Shown here in pieces: positions 15,900 to 24,067 of a DNA stretch of 51,076 nucleotides (within the stretch, counting starts at the first letter, position 1; the number at the start of each line of letters is the position of its first letter). A program made the position numbers and the translations under genes. The DNA comes from Clostridia bacterium (lineage in GTDB: Bacteria > Bacillota > Clostridia > Oscillospirales > CAG-272). Location: positions 1 to 51,076 of the forward strand of contig JAFTXX010000017.1 of NCBI GenBank assembly GCA_017461475.1, written 5' to 3'. The notes beneath the pieces were generated by a model. That model saw nothing but the letters and a program-made list of their open reading frames with translations, had not been told where the DNA came from and searched no databases.

Positions 15900-16565
15900 A
15901 TGAGCGTTTTGAAGATAAAAGGATTTATTTTTGACCTTGACGGCACACTTGCCGATACCCTGCCCGAACTCAACCGTGCAATGAATGTAACGCGCAGCCG
16001 TTTTGGTCTTGAGCCTATAGGCAGGAAAGAAGTTTTGATAGGTATAAACGACGGTCCGAGAAAATTTGTTGAGCGTACTTTCCCCAAAGGAACCGACGAA
16101 AAGACTATTGACGAGGCTACCGAGTGGTACATCAAGGACTACGAGGATTATTATAAAAACACAACGACCGCATTCGACGGCATGGTAGAAACCATTGAAA
16201 AAATACGTGCGGCAGGCTGCCGTGTGGCTGTTCTGACAAACAAGGCTCACGTTGCGGCGACATTGCTCATTTCCCAGATTTTCGGCGACGGCGTTTTTGA
16301 GCCAGTCTGGGGAGTTAAAGACAAGCCGCTCAAGCCCTCTCCCGACGCCGCATTGCAGATTGCCGAGATGTTCGGCGCAACTCCCGATGAGATGTGTTTT
16401 GTAGGAGACTCGCACATCGACATGCAGACTGGTAAAAACGCGGGGATGCATCCTATCGGCGTAAGCTTTGGGTACAAATCCGTGGAAGTTCTGCGCGAAA
16501 ACGGCGCGGAATTTATTGCAGACAACCCCGAGGATATTTGGGAAATAGCAAAATCCATAAAATAG
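15900..16565 (+). CDS. HAD family hydrolase, phosphoglycolate phosphatase-like
   Basis: 221 residues. HAD motif I is FDLDGTLADTL (nucleophile Asp), motif II lies in VLTNKAH, and motifs III/IV are KPSPDA and FVGDSHIDM. An alpha-helical cap follows motif I, as in Gph/PGPase-like subfamily IA enzymes. Probably dephosphorylates a small metabolite such as 2-phosphoglycolate. The ATG at 15900 sits very close to AAAGAGAG; an in-frame TTG nine bases later would have better spacing, so the start is slightly uncertain. Confidence 0.88.
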   Translation: MSVLKIKGFIFDLDGTLADTLPELNRAMNVTRSRFGLEPIGRKEVLIGINDGPRKFVERTFPKGTDEKTIDEATEWYIKDYEDYYKNTTTAFDGMVETIEKIRAAGCRVAVLTNKAHVAATLLISQIFGDGVFEPVWGVKDKPLKPSPDAALQIAEMFGATPDEMCFVGDSHIDMQTGKNAGMHPIGVSFGYKSVEVLRENGAEFIADNPEDIWEIAKSIK

Positions 16566-16567
16566 TA

Positions 16568-16596
16568 TTGACAAATTTCGAGTTTTGTTTTATACT
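16568..16596 (+). promoter_or_regulatory. thiT promoter
   Basis: TTGACA (16568-16573), 17-bp spacer, TATACT (16591-16596), immediately after the HAD gene's stop and ahead of the TPP aptamer. Confidence 0.88.
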
Positions 16597-16615
16597 CTAT
16601 TCACCGAACAGAATA

Positions 16616-16757
16616 TATGTCAGGGGTGCTGCGTAACGCGGCTGAGATGGGCAAGGCCCGGACCCTTTACCTGATACGGATAATGCCGTCGTAGGGAGAT
16701 ATAATAAGAGAAGTATATTTCCGCACAGGCATATCGTCTGTGCGGAATTTATTTTTC
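16616..16757 (+). promoter_or_regulatory. TPP riboswitch (THI box) with expression platform
   Basis: The aptamer (about 16616-16706) has all thi-box landmarks: CAGGGGTGCT, CTGAGATGGG, GACCCTTTACCTGAT, CGGATAATGCCG and GTAGGGAG. It is followed by a terminator hairpin, TTCCGCACAG (16719-16728) with CTGTGCGGAA (16738-16747) and a T-rich run. Expected behaviour: thiamine pyrophosphate binding favours the terminator and stops transcription of the thiamine transporter. It sits in the 5' UTR of thiT. Confidence 0.95.
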
Positions 16758-16771
16758 GGAGGTTTTTCAAA

Positions 16772-17341
16772 ATGAAAAACACAAAGGTCAGACTCCTTGC
16801 CGAGTCTGCTATTATGCTGGCACTTGCTATTGTGCTCTCTTTCATCAAGATTTGGAACATGCCTATGGGCGGCTCTGTCACCCTGCTTTCCATGCTCCCC
16901 ATTATGCTTATTGCCGTAAAAAACGGCAATGCATGGGGCGTCGGAACCGCATTTATCTTCTCGCTGTTTCAACTTGTGCAGGCTGTAATTGAGGGAAATG
17001 TTTTCCCGTATTGCGGAACGCTCGGAATAGTTGTTCTTTGCGTACTGTTTGACTATGTTGTTCCCTTTACATGCCTCGGTTTCTGCGCTGTCGGCAAGAA
17101 GAAATTCGGTGATATCGGCATTATCATCGGTATTGCAAGCGTTTGCGTTATCCGTTTCCTTTGCCACTATACAACAGGTGTTGTTATTTGGGGTCAGTGG
17201 GCGGAAGATATGTCCAAGAGCCTTTATTCCCTTATTTACAACGGTCAGTACATGCTCCCCGAACTTATTCTGACCACGGTTGCCGCAGTAATTCTGATTA
17301 ATGCAAAACCCATTCGCAAAATACTCGGCTTGACAAAATAA
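16772..17341 (+). CDS. thiT: Energy-coupled thiamine transporter ThiT (ECF S component)
   Basis: 189 residues, six membrane helices, with the family's N-terminal KVRLLAESAIMLALAIVLS helix and aromatic thiamine-site residues in loop and helix positions (IKIWNMPMGGSVT, VIWGQWAEDM). It captures thiamine outside the cell and works with the shared EcfA/A'/T module, not encoded here. GGAGG lies 9 nt before the ATG, directly after the riboswitch terminator. The rnpB promoter overlaps its last codons. Confidence 0.95.
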   Translation: MKNTKVRLLAESAIMLALAIVLSFIKIWNMPMGGSVTLLSMLPIMLIAVKNGNAWGVGTAFIFSLFQLVQAVIEGNVFPYCGTLGIVVLCVLFDYVVPFTCLGFCAVGKKKFGDIGIIIGIASVCVIRFLCHYTTGVVIWGQWAEDMSKSLYSLIYNGQYMLPELILTTVAAVILINAKPIRKILGLTK

Positions 17342-17358
17342 AAAAAGCGTTATATAAT
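17330..17358 (+). promoter_or_regulatory. rnpB promoter
   Basis: TTGACA (17330-17335), 17-bp spacer, TATAAT (17353-17358): full consensus. The -35 box overlaps the last codons and stop of thiT. Confidence 0.92.
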
Positions 17359-17365
17359 TAACCAC

Positions 17366-17728
17366 GCAACCGAGTGCATGATCGCGCGATATGTCGCCGA
17401 AAGGTATTATCGCGAGGAAAGTCCGAGCTTCACAGGGCAGGATAACGGATAACGTCCGCCGAGGGTGACCTCAGGGAAAGTGCAACAGAAATAGACCGCC
17501 GCGCAAGCGGTAAGGATGGAAAGGCGAGGTAAGAGCTCACCGGCACGACAGGCGACTGTGTGCAAATGTAAACCCTATCCGAAGCAACACCGTATGGAAA
17601 GCGTTTGCCCGACATATCTTTCCGGGTGGCAGCGGGAATTTTTCCCCAAGCCGTTTGGTAACAAGCGGCGAAGATAGATGATCATGGAGCGACTTAGCTT
17701 ACAGAACTCGGCTTATAGCTCGTGTTGC
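17366..17728 (+). ncRNA. rnpB: RNase P RNA, bacterial class A
   Basis: The catalytic RNA that trims tRNA 5' ends with protein RnpA. Conserved blocks are in order: GAGGAAAGTCCGAGCTTCAC (P4 5' strand/CR-I), GGTGACCTCAGGGAAAGTGC, ACAGAAATAGACCGCC, AAGGATGGAAAGGCG, GGTAAGAGCTCACCGG and, near the end, CGACTTAGCTTACAGAACTC. P1 is formed by GCAAC...GAG at the 5' end and CTCG...GTTGC at the 3' end, which set the boundaries within a few nucleotides. Its own consensus promoter and terminator flank it. Confidence 0.96.
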
Positions 17729-17763
17729 AACCCGACAGTTTTTACTGTCGGGTTTTTGTTTTT
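17729..17763 (+). terminator. rnpB terminator
   Basis: AACCCGACAGT-TTT-ACTGTCGGGTT followed by TTTGTTTTTG. Confidence 0.93.
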
Positions 17764-17819
17764 GTAATAAATACCTTAAAACACGGAATACTATTTTTAC
17801 AAAAACAAAGGAGTTAGAT

Positions 17820-18254
17820 ATGATAGAACAGGATACAATAAAGCTGCTCAGAGAATGTGACGCAGGTATCAAGATGGGAGTCGGCTCCATCGATGATGTT
17901 TTAGACTATGTACGCAACGATACTTTTAAAAAACTTTTAACGGAATGCAAAAGTCAACATGAAAAGCTTAAAGAAGAAATACAAAAGCTACTTGATGAAC
18001 ACCATGATGACGGCAAAGATCCAAATCCCATGGCAAAAGGTATGTCTTGGATGAAAACAAATGTAAAGCTTGGATGGAATGAATCAGACAAAACCATTGC
18101 CGACCTGATAACCGATGGATGCAACATGGGAGTCAAATCGCTCAACCGATATCTGAACCAATATAAAGCCGCAGACGAGGTGTCTAAGGATATCACCAAA
18201 AGACTTATCAACATTGAAGAGAAGCTTGCAGTGGACATCCGCAGCTATTTATAA
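17820..18254 (+). CDS. DUF2383 / PA2169-type four-helix-bundle protein
   Basis: 144 residues, almost entirely helical and ferritin-like. The pattern LLRECDAGIKMGVGSIDDVL, then HEKLKEEIQKLLDEHHDDG and DGCNMGVKSLNRYLNQY, fits the DUF2383 family. Members may bind metal or act in stress; function is not established. AAAGGAG precedes the ATG. A strong terminator follows, so it is monocistronic. No transmembrane or signal sequence. Confidence 0.82.
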   Translation: MIEQDTIKLLRECDAGIKMGVGSIDDVLDYVRNDTFKKLLTECKSQHEKLKEEIQKLLDEHHDDGKDPNPMAKGMSWMKTNVKLGWNESDKTIADLITDGCNMGVKSLNRYLNQYKAADEVSKDITKRLINIEEKLAVDIRSYL

Positions 18255-18266
18255 GCAAATATTTAT

Positions 18267-18308
18267 AAAAAGACAGGCGAAACCCGTTTGGGTTTCGCCT
18301 GTCTTTTT
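18267..18308. terminator. Bidirectional terminator
   Basis: AAAAAGACAGGCGAAACCC-GTTT-GGGTTTCGCCTGTCTTTTT, a 19-bp stem between the convergent DUF2383 and tspO genes. Confidence 0.95.
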
Positions 18309-18774
18309 AATTGAGCATAGCTATTGCAAAGTTCAGATAACCTGCAAAAGTCACCCACAGAATATACGGTATCAAAAGGTAACCGGCAGTTTTACATATT
18401 CGATAAAACAATACCGTTGTTATAAGTATCAATATCCATAACAAAACCAACCATACAAAGGCAAAAACATATGCATTCAGATTAAAAAAGATAATCGACC
18501 ATAGGAAATTAAATGCAAGCTGGATGCCGTATACCGTGAGTGCACTGCGTGCTCGATATGTCTTACCGGATGTCAAAACTATGTATGACGCTATTCCCAT
18601 AAGAGTGTACAAAATTGTCCATACTACAGGAAACAGCCATGCAGGCGGCGAAAGCGGCGGTTTGTTCAGCGTATCAAATGTCTGCATGCTGTCACGAGTC
18701 AAAAAAGCGGCAATACCTCCTACAGCAAGAGGAATGAGAATACATATGATCAGTTTTCTCCATTGAATTTTCAA
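18307..18774 (-). CDS. tspO: TspO/MBR family tryptophan-rich sensory protein
   Basis: 155 residues, five membrane helices. Family motifs: TLNKPPLSPPAWLFPVVWTI (the Pro/Trp loop after helix 1), LMGIASY, QLAFNFLWSIIFF and PYILWVTFAGYLNFAI. Homologues bind porphyrins and other tetrapyrroles in the membrane and modulate stress responses. I choose the TTG start at 18774 because GAGGTG lies 6 nt upstream; the longer ATG frame to 18921 would reach into the divergent murD gene. The stop overlaps the shared terminator. Confidence 0.9.
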   Translation of the reverse strand: MKIQWRKLIICILIPLAVGGIAAFLTRDSMQTFDTLNKPPLSPPAWLFPVVWTILYTLMGIASYIVLTSGKTYRARSALTVYGIQLAFNFLWSIIFFNLNAYVFAFVWLVLLWILILITTVLFYRICKTAGYLLIPYILWVTFAGYLNFAIAMLN

Positions 18775-18803
18775 AATAATCACCTCATAAAACAAATTTT
18801 CTA

Positions 18804-18832
18804 TTGCTTTTATTATATTAAAATAATATAAT
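18804..18832 (+). promoter_or_regulatory. murD promoter
   Basis: TTGCTT (18804-18809), 17-bp spacer, TATAAT (18827-18832). Confidence 0.72.
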
Positions 18833-18871
18833 ATATTATGTATATTTATGTTTAGAAAACGAGGCGATATT

Positions 18872-20224
18872 TTGCAAACTGAATTTCGCGGAAAGAAGTG
18901 CGTGGTTTTAGGACTTGGCATTTCAAACTTACCGCTTATTGACTTTTTGCTTGACCGCGGTGCTATTGTCTGTGCGCGCGATCAAAAAGAGATAGATGTA
19001 AACAATGACAGAATTAAAGGTTTTCTTGACCGCGGTGTAAATTTCAAGTGCGGCGCCGATTATCTCCAAGGCATTGACGGTGATTTTATTTTCCGCTCCC
19101 CCGGTATTCGCCCTGATGTACCCGAGATTGCCGCGGCTGTGAAAAACGGCGCGGTGCTTACATCGGAAATGGAACTTTTCTTTGAACTCTGCCCTGCAAA
19201 GATTTTTGCGATAACGGGCTCCGACGGCAAGACGACGACTACCACTCTCACTTATAAGTTGCTTGAAAAAGCGGCAGAAGAAGAAGGAAAAGACAGACGA
19301 GTTTATGTAGGCGGCAACATCGGCGCACCTCTTTTACCGCTTGTTGACGAAATGAGCGCGGACGATTACGCGGTAGTTGAACTTTCGAGTTTCCAACTTA
19401 TGACCATGCAGAAATCCGCATGGGGTGCGGCTATGACAAACATCACGCCGAACCACCTCAACTGGCACACGGACATGGAAGAATACACCGTGTCAAAATA
19501 CAACGTCTACAGTCACGGTGCAAAGCGAGTGGTGCTTAACGCCGACAACGACCTTACCGCCGCGCTTATCGGCAAAACAGGTGCGGAAGAGATAGCATTT
19601 TCGCTTACAAAAAATGATACAGACATTTGTGAGGACGGCGGTTATATTACCGTAAAAGGTGAAAGATATCTGAAAGTCAGCGACATCAAAATTCCCGGCA
19701 GATTTAACGTTGCAAACTATATGTGCGCCATTGGCATGACGCTTGGTTTTGTTTCAAAAGAGCAGATTACCGAAATTGCAAAAACTTTCGGCGGAGTTGA
19801 ACACCGCAACGAGTTTGTTCGCGAAATCGGCGGAGTTAAATATTACAACTCCTCTATCGACTCATCCCCTTCCCGCACGATGGCTGCACTTTCGTCTTAT
19901 CCGACAAAGCCTATTCTTATCTGTTGCGGACGCGACAAGCATGTACCGTTTGACGAACTTGCATGCGAGATTTTAAAGCGTGCAAAGGCGCTTGTACTGA
20001 GCGGAGAGGCTCGCGACAAGATTTATGCGGCAATGCAAAAAGCAGGTTGCGACGACTTCAAGATAGTTATTGAGCCCGAATTTGACAAAGCAGTTGCGGC
20101 GGCAAAAGATATTGCCGAGGAAGGCGACATTGTTCTTCTCTCCCCTGCCTGCACATCGTTTGACGCGTTTAAGAATTTCGAGGAGCGCGGAAGAAAGTTT
20201 AAAGAAATAGTTAATAATTTTTAA
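18872..20224 (+). CDS. murD: UDP-N-acetylmuramoyl-L-alanine--D-glutamate ligase MurD
   Basis: Adds D-Glu to UDP-MurNAc-L-Ala in peptidoglycan precursor synthesis, in the cytoplasm. 450 residues, normal length. The N-terminal UDP-binding domain begins VLGLGISNLPL; the ATP loop is ITGSDGKTTTT; the Mur ligase centre includes GGNIGAPL, VELSSFQL and NITPNHLNWH; the C-terminal domain has NSSIDSSPSRT and ICCGRDKH. The TTG at 18872 is taken as start because GAGGCG precedes it at the right distance; the ATG at 18848 has no such site. A four- or five-gene transcript may begin here. Confidence 0.95.
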   Translation: MQTEFRGKKCVVLGLGISNLPLIDFLLDRGAIVCARDQKEIDVNNDRIKGFLDRGVNFKCGADYLQGIDGDFIFRSPGIRPDVPEIAAAVKNGAVLTSEMELFFELCPAKIFAITGSDGKTTTTTLTYKLLEKAAEEEGKDRRVYVGGNIGAPLLPLVDEMSADDYAVVELSSFQLMTMQKSAWGAAMTNITPNHLNWHTDMEEYTVSKYNVYSHGAKRVVLNADNDLTAALIGKTGAEEIAFSLTKNDTDICEDGGYITVKGERYLKVSDIKIPGRFNVANYMCAIGMTLGFVSKEQITEIAKTFGGVEHRNEFVREIGGVKYYNSSIDSSPSRTMAALSSYPTKPILICCGRDKHVPFDELACEILKRAKALVLSGEARDKIYAAMQKAGCDDFKIVIEPEFDKAVAAAKDIAEEGDIVLLSPACTSFDAFKNFEERGRKFKEIVNNF

Positions 20225-20236
20225 AGGACATATAAA

Positions 20237-21481
20237 ATGGAAGAACAACTCTCGCTTCTGACCAAGGAAGCAGAAAAAGAACTTGCAGACATATACGCAG
20301 AACTTGACGCGGTATCTATGAAAAATACCGAGAAGATACTCGATGCATTCAGACGCAACCGTGTAAGTGAGGCTATTTTTGCCCCGACAAGCGGTTACGG
20401 CTACGACGACCGCGGCAGAGATACCCTTGACAAAATCTACGCCGAGGTAATGGGCGCTGAGGCGGCATTTGTGCGCCACAGCATTGCGAGCGGCACACAC
20501 GCGCTTGCGATAGGTCTTTACGCCCTTCTCCGCCCCGGCGACATACTCTACTCGGTAGCCGACAAACCGTATGACACTCTTGACGAGGTCATCGGCAACA
20601 TCGGCGAAGAAGGACGCGGTTCGCTGAGGGACTTCGGCGTTTCCTACATGCAGTCGGATTTCAAAGACGGCAAATTGAACCTTGAAGAGATACGCGAAAA
20701 TTTAATCAAGCACAAGAACATCAAGGTTGTATTTATTCAGCGCTCAAAAGGATATCTCAACCGCCCGACGCTCACTATAGACGAAATCGGCGAAGTTGCA
20801 AAACTGGTGCATGAGGTTTCAAGTGCGTATGTGGTGGTCGACAACTGCTACGGCGAATTTGTTGAGGACAGAGAACCCACCGACGTCGGCGCGGACATGA
20901 TAATCGGTTCGCTTATCAAAAATCCCGGCGGCGGCATGGCTGAGTCTGGCGGATATATCGCGGGCACGAAAAAGGCCGTTGAACTTGCGGGTTACCGTTT
21001 TACCGCGGTAGGTGTCGGACTTGAAATCGGTGCAAGTCTCGGTCAGACAAAAAACATGTACCGCGGACTGTTCTACGCACCGCACACCGTTGCGCAGGCG
21101 ATGAAAACCGCGCACTTTGCGGCATACATCTTTGAAAAACTGGGCTATGACTGCGCACCGCGCTACAATGAGCGCCGCAGTGACATCATTCAGATGATTC
21201 GTTTCGGCGCGCCCGAAAAACTTATCGCGTTCTGTCAGGGTATTCAGGCAGGCTCACCTGTTGATGCCTTTGTTTCGCCCGAACCGTGGGATATGCCCGG
21301 TTACACCGACCCCGTTATAATGGCTGCAGGCGCGTTTGTCGGCGGCTCTTCAATAGAACTTTCAGCCGACGGTCCCATCCGTCCCCCCTACACTGCGTAT
21401 TTGCAGGGCGGTCTTACATATGAAAGCGGCAAAATCGGTATTCTCTCTGCTGCAAAAACGCTGCTTAAAACTCAAAAGTAA
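20237..21481 (+). CDS. Methionine gamma-lyase-like PLP enzyme (aluminium-resistance/YnbB family)
   Basis: 414 residues of a Cys/Met-metabolism-type aminotransferase fold. Visible marks are APTSGYGYDDRGRDTLD, RHSIASGTHALA and VVVDNCYGEF (cofactor Asp); the PLP Lys probably lies in SLIKNPGGG, and the C-terminus is LTYESGKIG. The family is annotated 'methionine gamma-lyase family' or 'aluminium resistance protein' (Bacillus YnbB); the physiological substrate is unproven. It lies 12 nt after murD with AAAGGAC, so it is likely co-transcribed. Confidence 0.88.
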   Translation: MEEQLSLLTKEAEKELADIYAELDAVSMKNTEKILDAFRRNRVSEAIFAPTSGYGYDDRGRDTLDKIYAEVMGAEAAFVRHSIASGTHALAIGLYALLRPGDILYSVADKPYDTLDEVIGNIGEEGRGSLRDFGVSYMQSDFKDGKLNLEEIRENLIKHKNIKVVFIQRSKGYLNRPTLTIDEIGEVAKLVHEVSSAYVVVDNCYGEFVEDREPTDVGADMIIGSLIKNPGGGMAESGGYIAGTKKAVELAGYRFTAVGVGLEIGASLGQTKNMYRGLFYAPHTVAQAMKTAHFAAYIFEKLGYDCAPRYNERRSDIIQMIRFGAPEKLIAFCQGIQAGSPVDAFVSPEPWDMPGYTDPVIMAAGAFVGGSSIELSADGPIRPPYTAYLQGGLTYESGKIGILSAAKTLLKTQK

Positions 21482-21495
21482 AAGGAGAATTAATA

Positions 21496-22035
21496 ATGAA
21501 AAAGTTTATCGCGATTTGCCTCTGTTTATTTGTTTGTCTCAGTTTTGCCGCTTGCGGTAAAAACAGTGACATTGATGTTCCAATGGGATTTCAGCTTGCG
21601 TCCGACCCCGAAGTTCCCGATTATGTTGCCTTAGTTCCGAGCGACTGGACGGTTGAAGAAAGCACCGGTACGACAACCGCGTACTACAAGGACAGTATGA
21701 GCAATGTGGTGCTTGCCACATTTTCTGCTTCTTTTAACGTTCTCGAAAATGCTGAGGTTACTATTGACAGCTATTTTGAGAACTACATGGCCGAATTTGA
21801 GCAGGTGTTTACCGACTATGAAGAAGTAGAAACTTCAACTGCCACTCTTGGCGGTGAAGCGGCAAAACAGTACATTTATTCCGCCACATTCGGCGATGTG
21901 GAATATAAATTCTGGCAGATACTTTGTATCCACGACGGCAGAATATACACACTCACATACTCATCAACTTCCGAATACTTTGAAAAGTATGCAGAAGATA
22001 TGGACGCTATCATCGACTACTTCTACTTTACCTGA
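21496..22035 (+). CDS. Lipoprotein with PsbP/DUF1795-like domain
   Basis: 179 residues: signal peptide with lipobox SFAAC (Cys about residue 20), then one globular domain. The segment VALVPSDWTVEESTGTTTAY and later GGEAAKQYIYSATFGDVEYKFWQ and DGRIYTLTYSS fit the PsbP/DUF1795-like fold seen in bacterial lipoproteins ('P.dW...... t..y....... G.....y....g....y.......g..y.ltyt'). Role unknown, anchored on the outer face of the membrane. AAAGGAGAATTAATA precedes the ATG. Confidence 0.78.
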   Translation: MKKFIAICLCLFVCLSFAACGKNSDIDVPMGFQLASDPEVPDYVALVPSDWTVEESTGTTTAYYKDSMSNVVLATFSASFNVLENAEVTIDSYFENYMAEFEQVFTDYEEVETSTATLGGEAAKQYIYSATFGDVEYKFWQILCIHDGRIYTLTYSSTSEYFEKYAEDMDAIIDYFYFT

Positions 22036-22037
22036 TA

Positions 22038-23210
22038 ATGAACGAAATTTATTTTGATAACAGTGCAACCACCGCTCTTTGCGAAGATGCAAAGGCGGCA
22101 ATGATAAATGTCATTGAAAATGTCTACGGCAACCCGTCTTCCCTGCACTCCGTAGGACTTTCCGCCGAAAAAGTAATAAGCGAAGCGAGAAAGAATGTTA
22201 TGGAATCCATAGGCGTTCGCGGAGACGGGCGGCAGCTCATTTTCTGCGGCAGCGGAAGTGAGGCAAACAATCTTGCAACCGTGGGTGTTTACACCTCGAA
22301 AAAGCGCCACGCGGGCACAAGGGTAATAACCACCGCGGGTGAACATTCTTCTATCGAGGCGGCAATGTCGCATCTTGAAACTCTCGGTGCCAATGTTGTT
22401 AGGCTGTCGACAAAAAACGGCGAAATTGACTTTGACGAACTTAAAAACGCGCTCACACCCGACACCGCTCTTATATCGGTTATGCTGGTAAACAACGAAA
22501 CGGGAGCGCGATATCCGGTTGAGGAAATATTTAAGGCTGCCAAGAGACTGTGCCCCGATATCATATGTCACTGCGACGCGGTGCAGGGGTACGGAAAGAT
22601 CAAATTCACTCCGAAGAGTCTCGGTGCCGACCTTATTACCGTCAGCGCACACAAAATCCACGGTCCTAAAGGCGTTGCGGCGTTATATGTTTCTCCCGAT
22701 GTTTTAAAGCGTCGCACACTTGTGCCGATTATCCACGGCGGACAGCAGGAAAACGGACTTCGCGCAGGCACCGAAAACACGGTGGGCATCGCGGGGTTCG
22801 GTGCGGCGGCGAAGGCTTCGGTTGCTGCTTTCAATGAAAAAGCGACCACTGTGAATGAGGTGTATACACACATTACAAAGCGTATTTCAAGCGATGAAAG
22901 TTTAAAAGAAATACGCATAAACCGTCCTAAAAACGCAATTTCTAACATTATAAACATCACGCTCCCGAATATAAAAAGCGAGACTATGCTTCATTTTCTC
23001 TCGGGAAAAGGAATCTTTGTTTCAAGCGGCTCGGCATGTTCTTCGCATGCGAAATCGGTAAGCCGTGCGCTAAGTGCGTTCGGTATATCGGACAAGGAAG
23101 CCGACTGCTCGCTCAGAATAAGCATTTCGGGGTACAATACAACAGAAGAAGCGGACAAACTCTGTGACGCGCTTGCCGCAGGGCTGGCTTCGCTTGTAAG
23201 GATAAGATAA
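22038..23210 (+). CDS. Cysteine desulfurase, NifS/IscS-like
   Basis: 390 residues, PLP enzyme that moves sulfur from cysteine to an active-site Cys for Fe-S clusters or thio-modification. Signatures: NSATTALCEDA, NPSSLHSVG, GSGSEANNLA, AGEHSSIEAA, NNETGARYPV, CDAVQGYGK, the PLP Lys in SAHKIHGPKG, and the sulfur-accepting Cys in SSGSACSSH. No thiI, iscU or mnmA is adjacent. The start lies 2 nt after the lipoprotein stop; the stop and the next ATG share one base (TAATG). Confidence 0.93.
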   Translation: MNEIYFDNSATTALCEDAKAAMINVIENVYGNPSSLHSVGLSAEKVISEARKNVMESIGVRGDGRQLIFCGSGSEANNLATVGVYTSKKRHAGTRVITTAGEHSSIEAAMSHLETLGANVVRLSTKNGEIDFDELKNALTPDTALISVMLVNNETGARYPVEEIFKAAKRLCPDIICHCDAVQGYGKIKFTPKSLGADLITVSAHKIHGPKGVAALYVSPDVLKRRTLVPIIHGGQQENGLRAGTENTVGIAGFGAAAKASVAAFNEKATTVNEVYTHITKRISSDESLKEIRINRPKNAISNIINITLPNIKSETMLHFLSGKGIFVSSGSACSSHAKSVSRALSAFGISDKEADCSLRISISGYNTTEEADKLCDALAAGLASLVRIR

Positions 23211-24055
23211 TGAGAACAGGCACTAAAATTCTGCTGAAACTTAACAAACTTTTCAAGGCTCCCGTGCATCCGCTAAATCTTCAAAATAACGGCGTTATGT
23301 CATATGCGATGTGGCAGTACACAAAAGGTGATGAGACTATCAAGTTCTACCTTGACTTTTGCTCCGAGGAGGAAATGTTTAAGGGAAAAACTATAGTCGA
23401 CATCGGCTGCGGAGCGGCGGGCAAATCACTGTATTATGCTTCGCGCGGCGCAAAAGAAGTTATCGGCGTTGAAATACTTGAGAAGTATGAATCCGAGGCT
23501 ACTGCGCTTGCAAATGAACTCGGTCTTTCCGACAAGTTCAGATTTGTATGCGCGGATGCGGCGGCACTTCCGTTTGAGAGCGGAAGTATTGACACCATCA
23601 TAATGAACGACGCCATGGAACATGTTGCAACCCCCGAGGCTGTCATTGACGAGTGTCTGCGCGTACTTGGCAAGGGCGGCAGACTTTTTGTAAACTTTCC
23701 GCCTATCAATCATCCGTTCGGCGCACATCTCAGTGACCTTATCTACATTCCGTGGGTGCATTTGTTCTTCTCGGAAGCGACGCTTGTCGAGGCATACAAG
23801 CATCTTGCAAAGGATGTTCCCGACGGCGACAACCGTATATCTTTCAGAATTTCAAAAAAGCAAGACGGTACGGAATATTTCTCATACATCAATCATATGT
23901 CAATTAAACGCTTTAACCGCATTTTAAAAACTAAAGGCATTACGCCAGCATATCTTAAGCATATTCCTTTGCGCGGATTTTTAAAGCCGCTTGCCGCACT
24001 TCCCTTTTTCAAGGAAATGTTTGTAAAAATGGTTGTTTGCGTTTTTCAAAAATAA
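23210..24055 (+). CDS. Class I SAM-dependent methyltransferase
   Basis: 281 residues. SAM motif I is VDIGCGAAGKSLYYA (about residue 64), motif II is VIGVEI, then VCADAAALPFESGSIDTI and NDAMEHV, as in UbiE/Methyltransf_11 enzymes. The C-terminal 100 residues are specific and may bind the substrate or membrane; the acceptor is unknown. Coupled to the desulfurase gene by a one-base overlap, and 12 nt before trkA. Confidence 0.85.
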   Translation: MRTGTKILLKLNKLFKAPVHPLNLQNNGVMSYAMWQYTKGDETIKFYLDFCSEEEMFKGKTIVDIGCGAAGKSLYYASRGAKEVIGVEILEKYESEATALANELGLSDKFRFVCADAAALPFESGSIDTIIMNDAMEHVATPEAVIDECLRVLGKGGRLFVNFPPINHPFGAHLSDLIYIPWVHLFFSEATLVEAYKHLAKDVPDGDNRISFRISKKQDGTEYFSYINHMSIKRFNRILKTKGITPAYLKHIPLRGFLKPLAALPFFKEMFVKMVVCVFQK

Positions 24056-24067
24056 CGGAGTTAATCT

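Noticed and set aside
15882-16574. 230-codon minus-strand frame
   Set aside because: Antisense of the HAD phosphatase, which has clear motifs and promoter.
16667-17365. 232-codon minus-strand frame over the riboswitch and thiT
   Set aside because: Antisense of thiT and its riboswitch; both are well supported.
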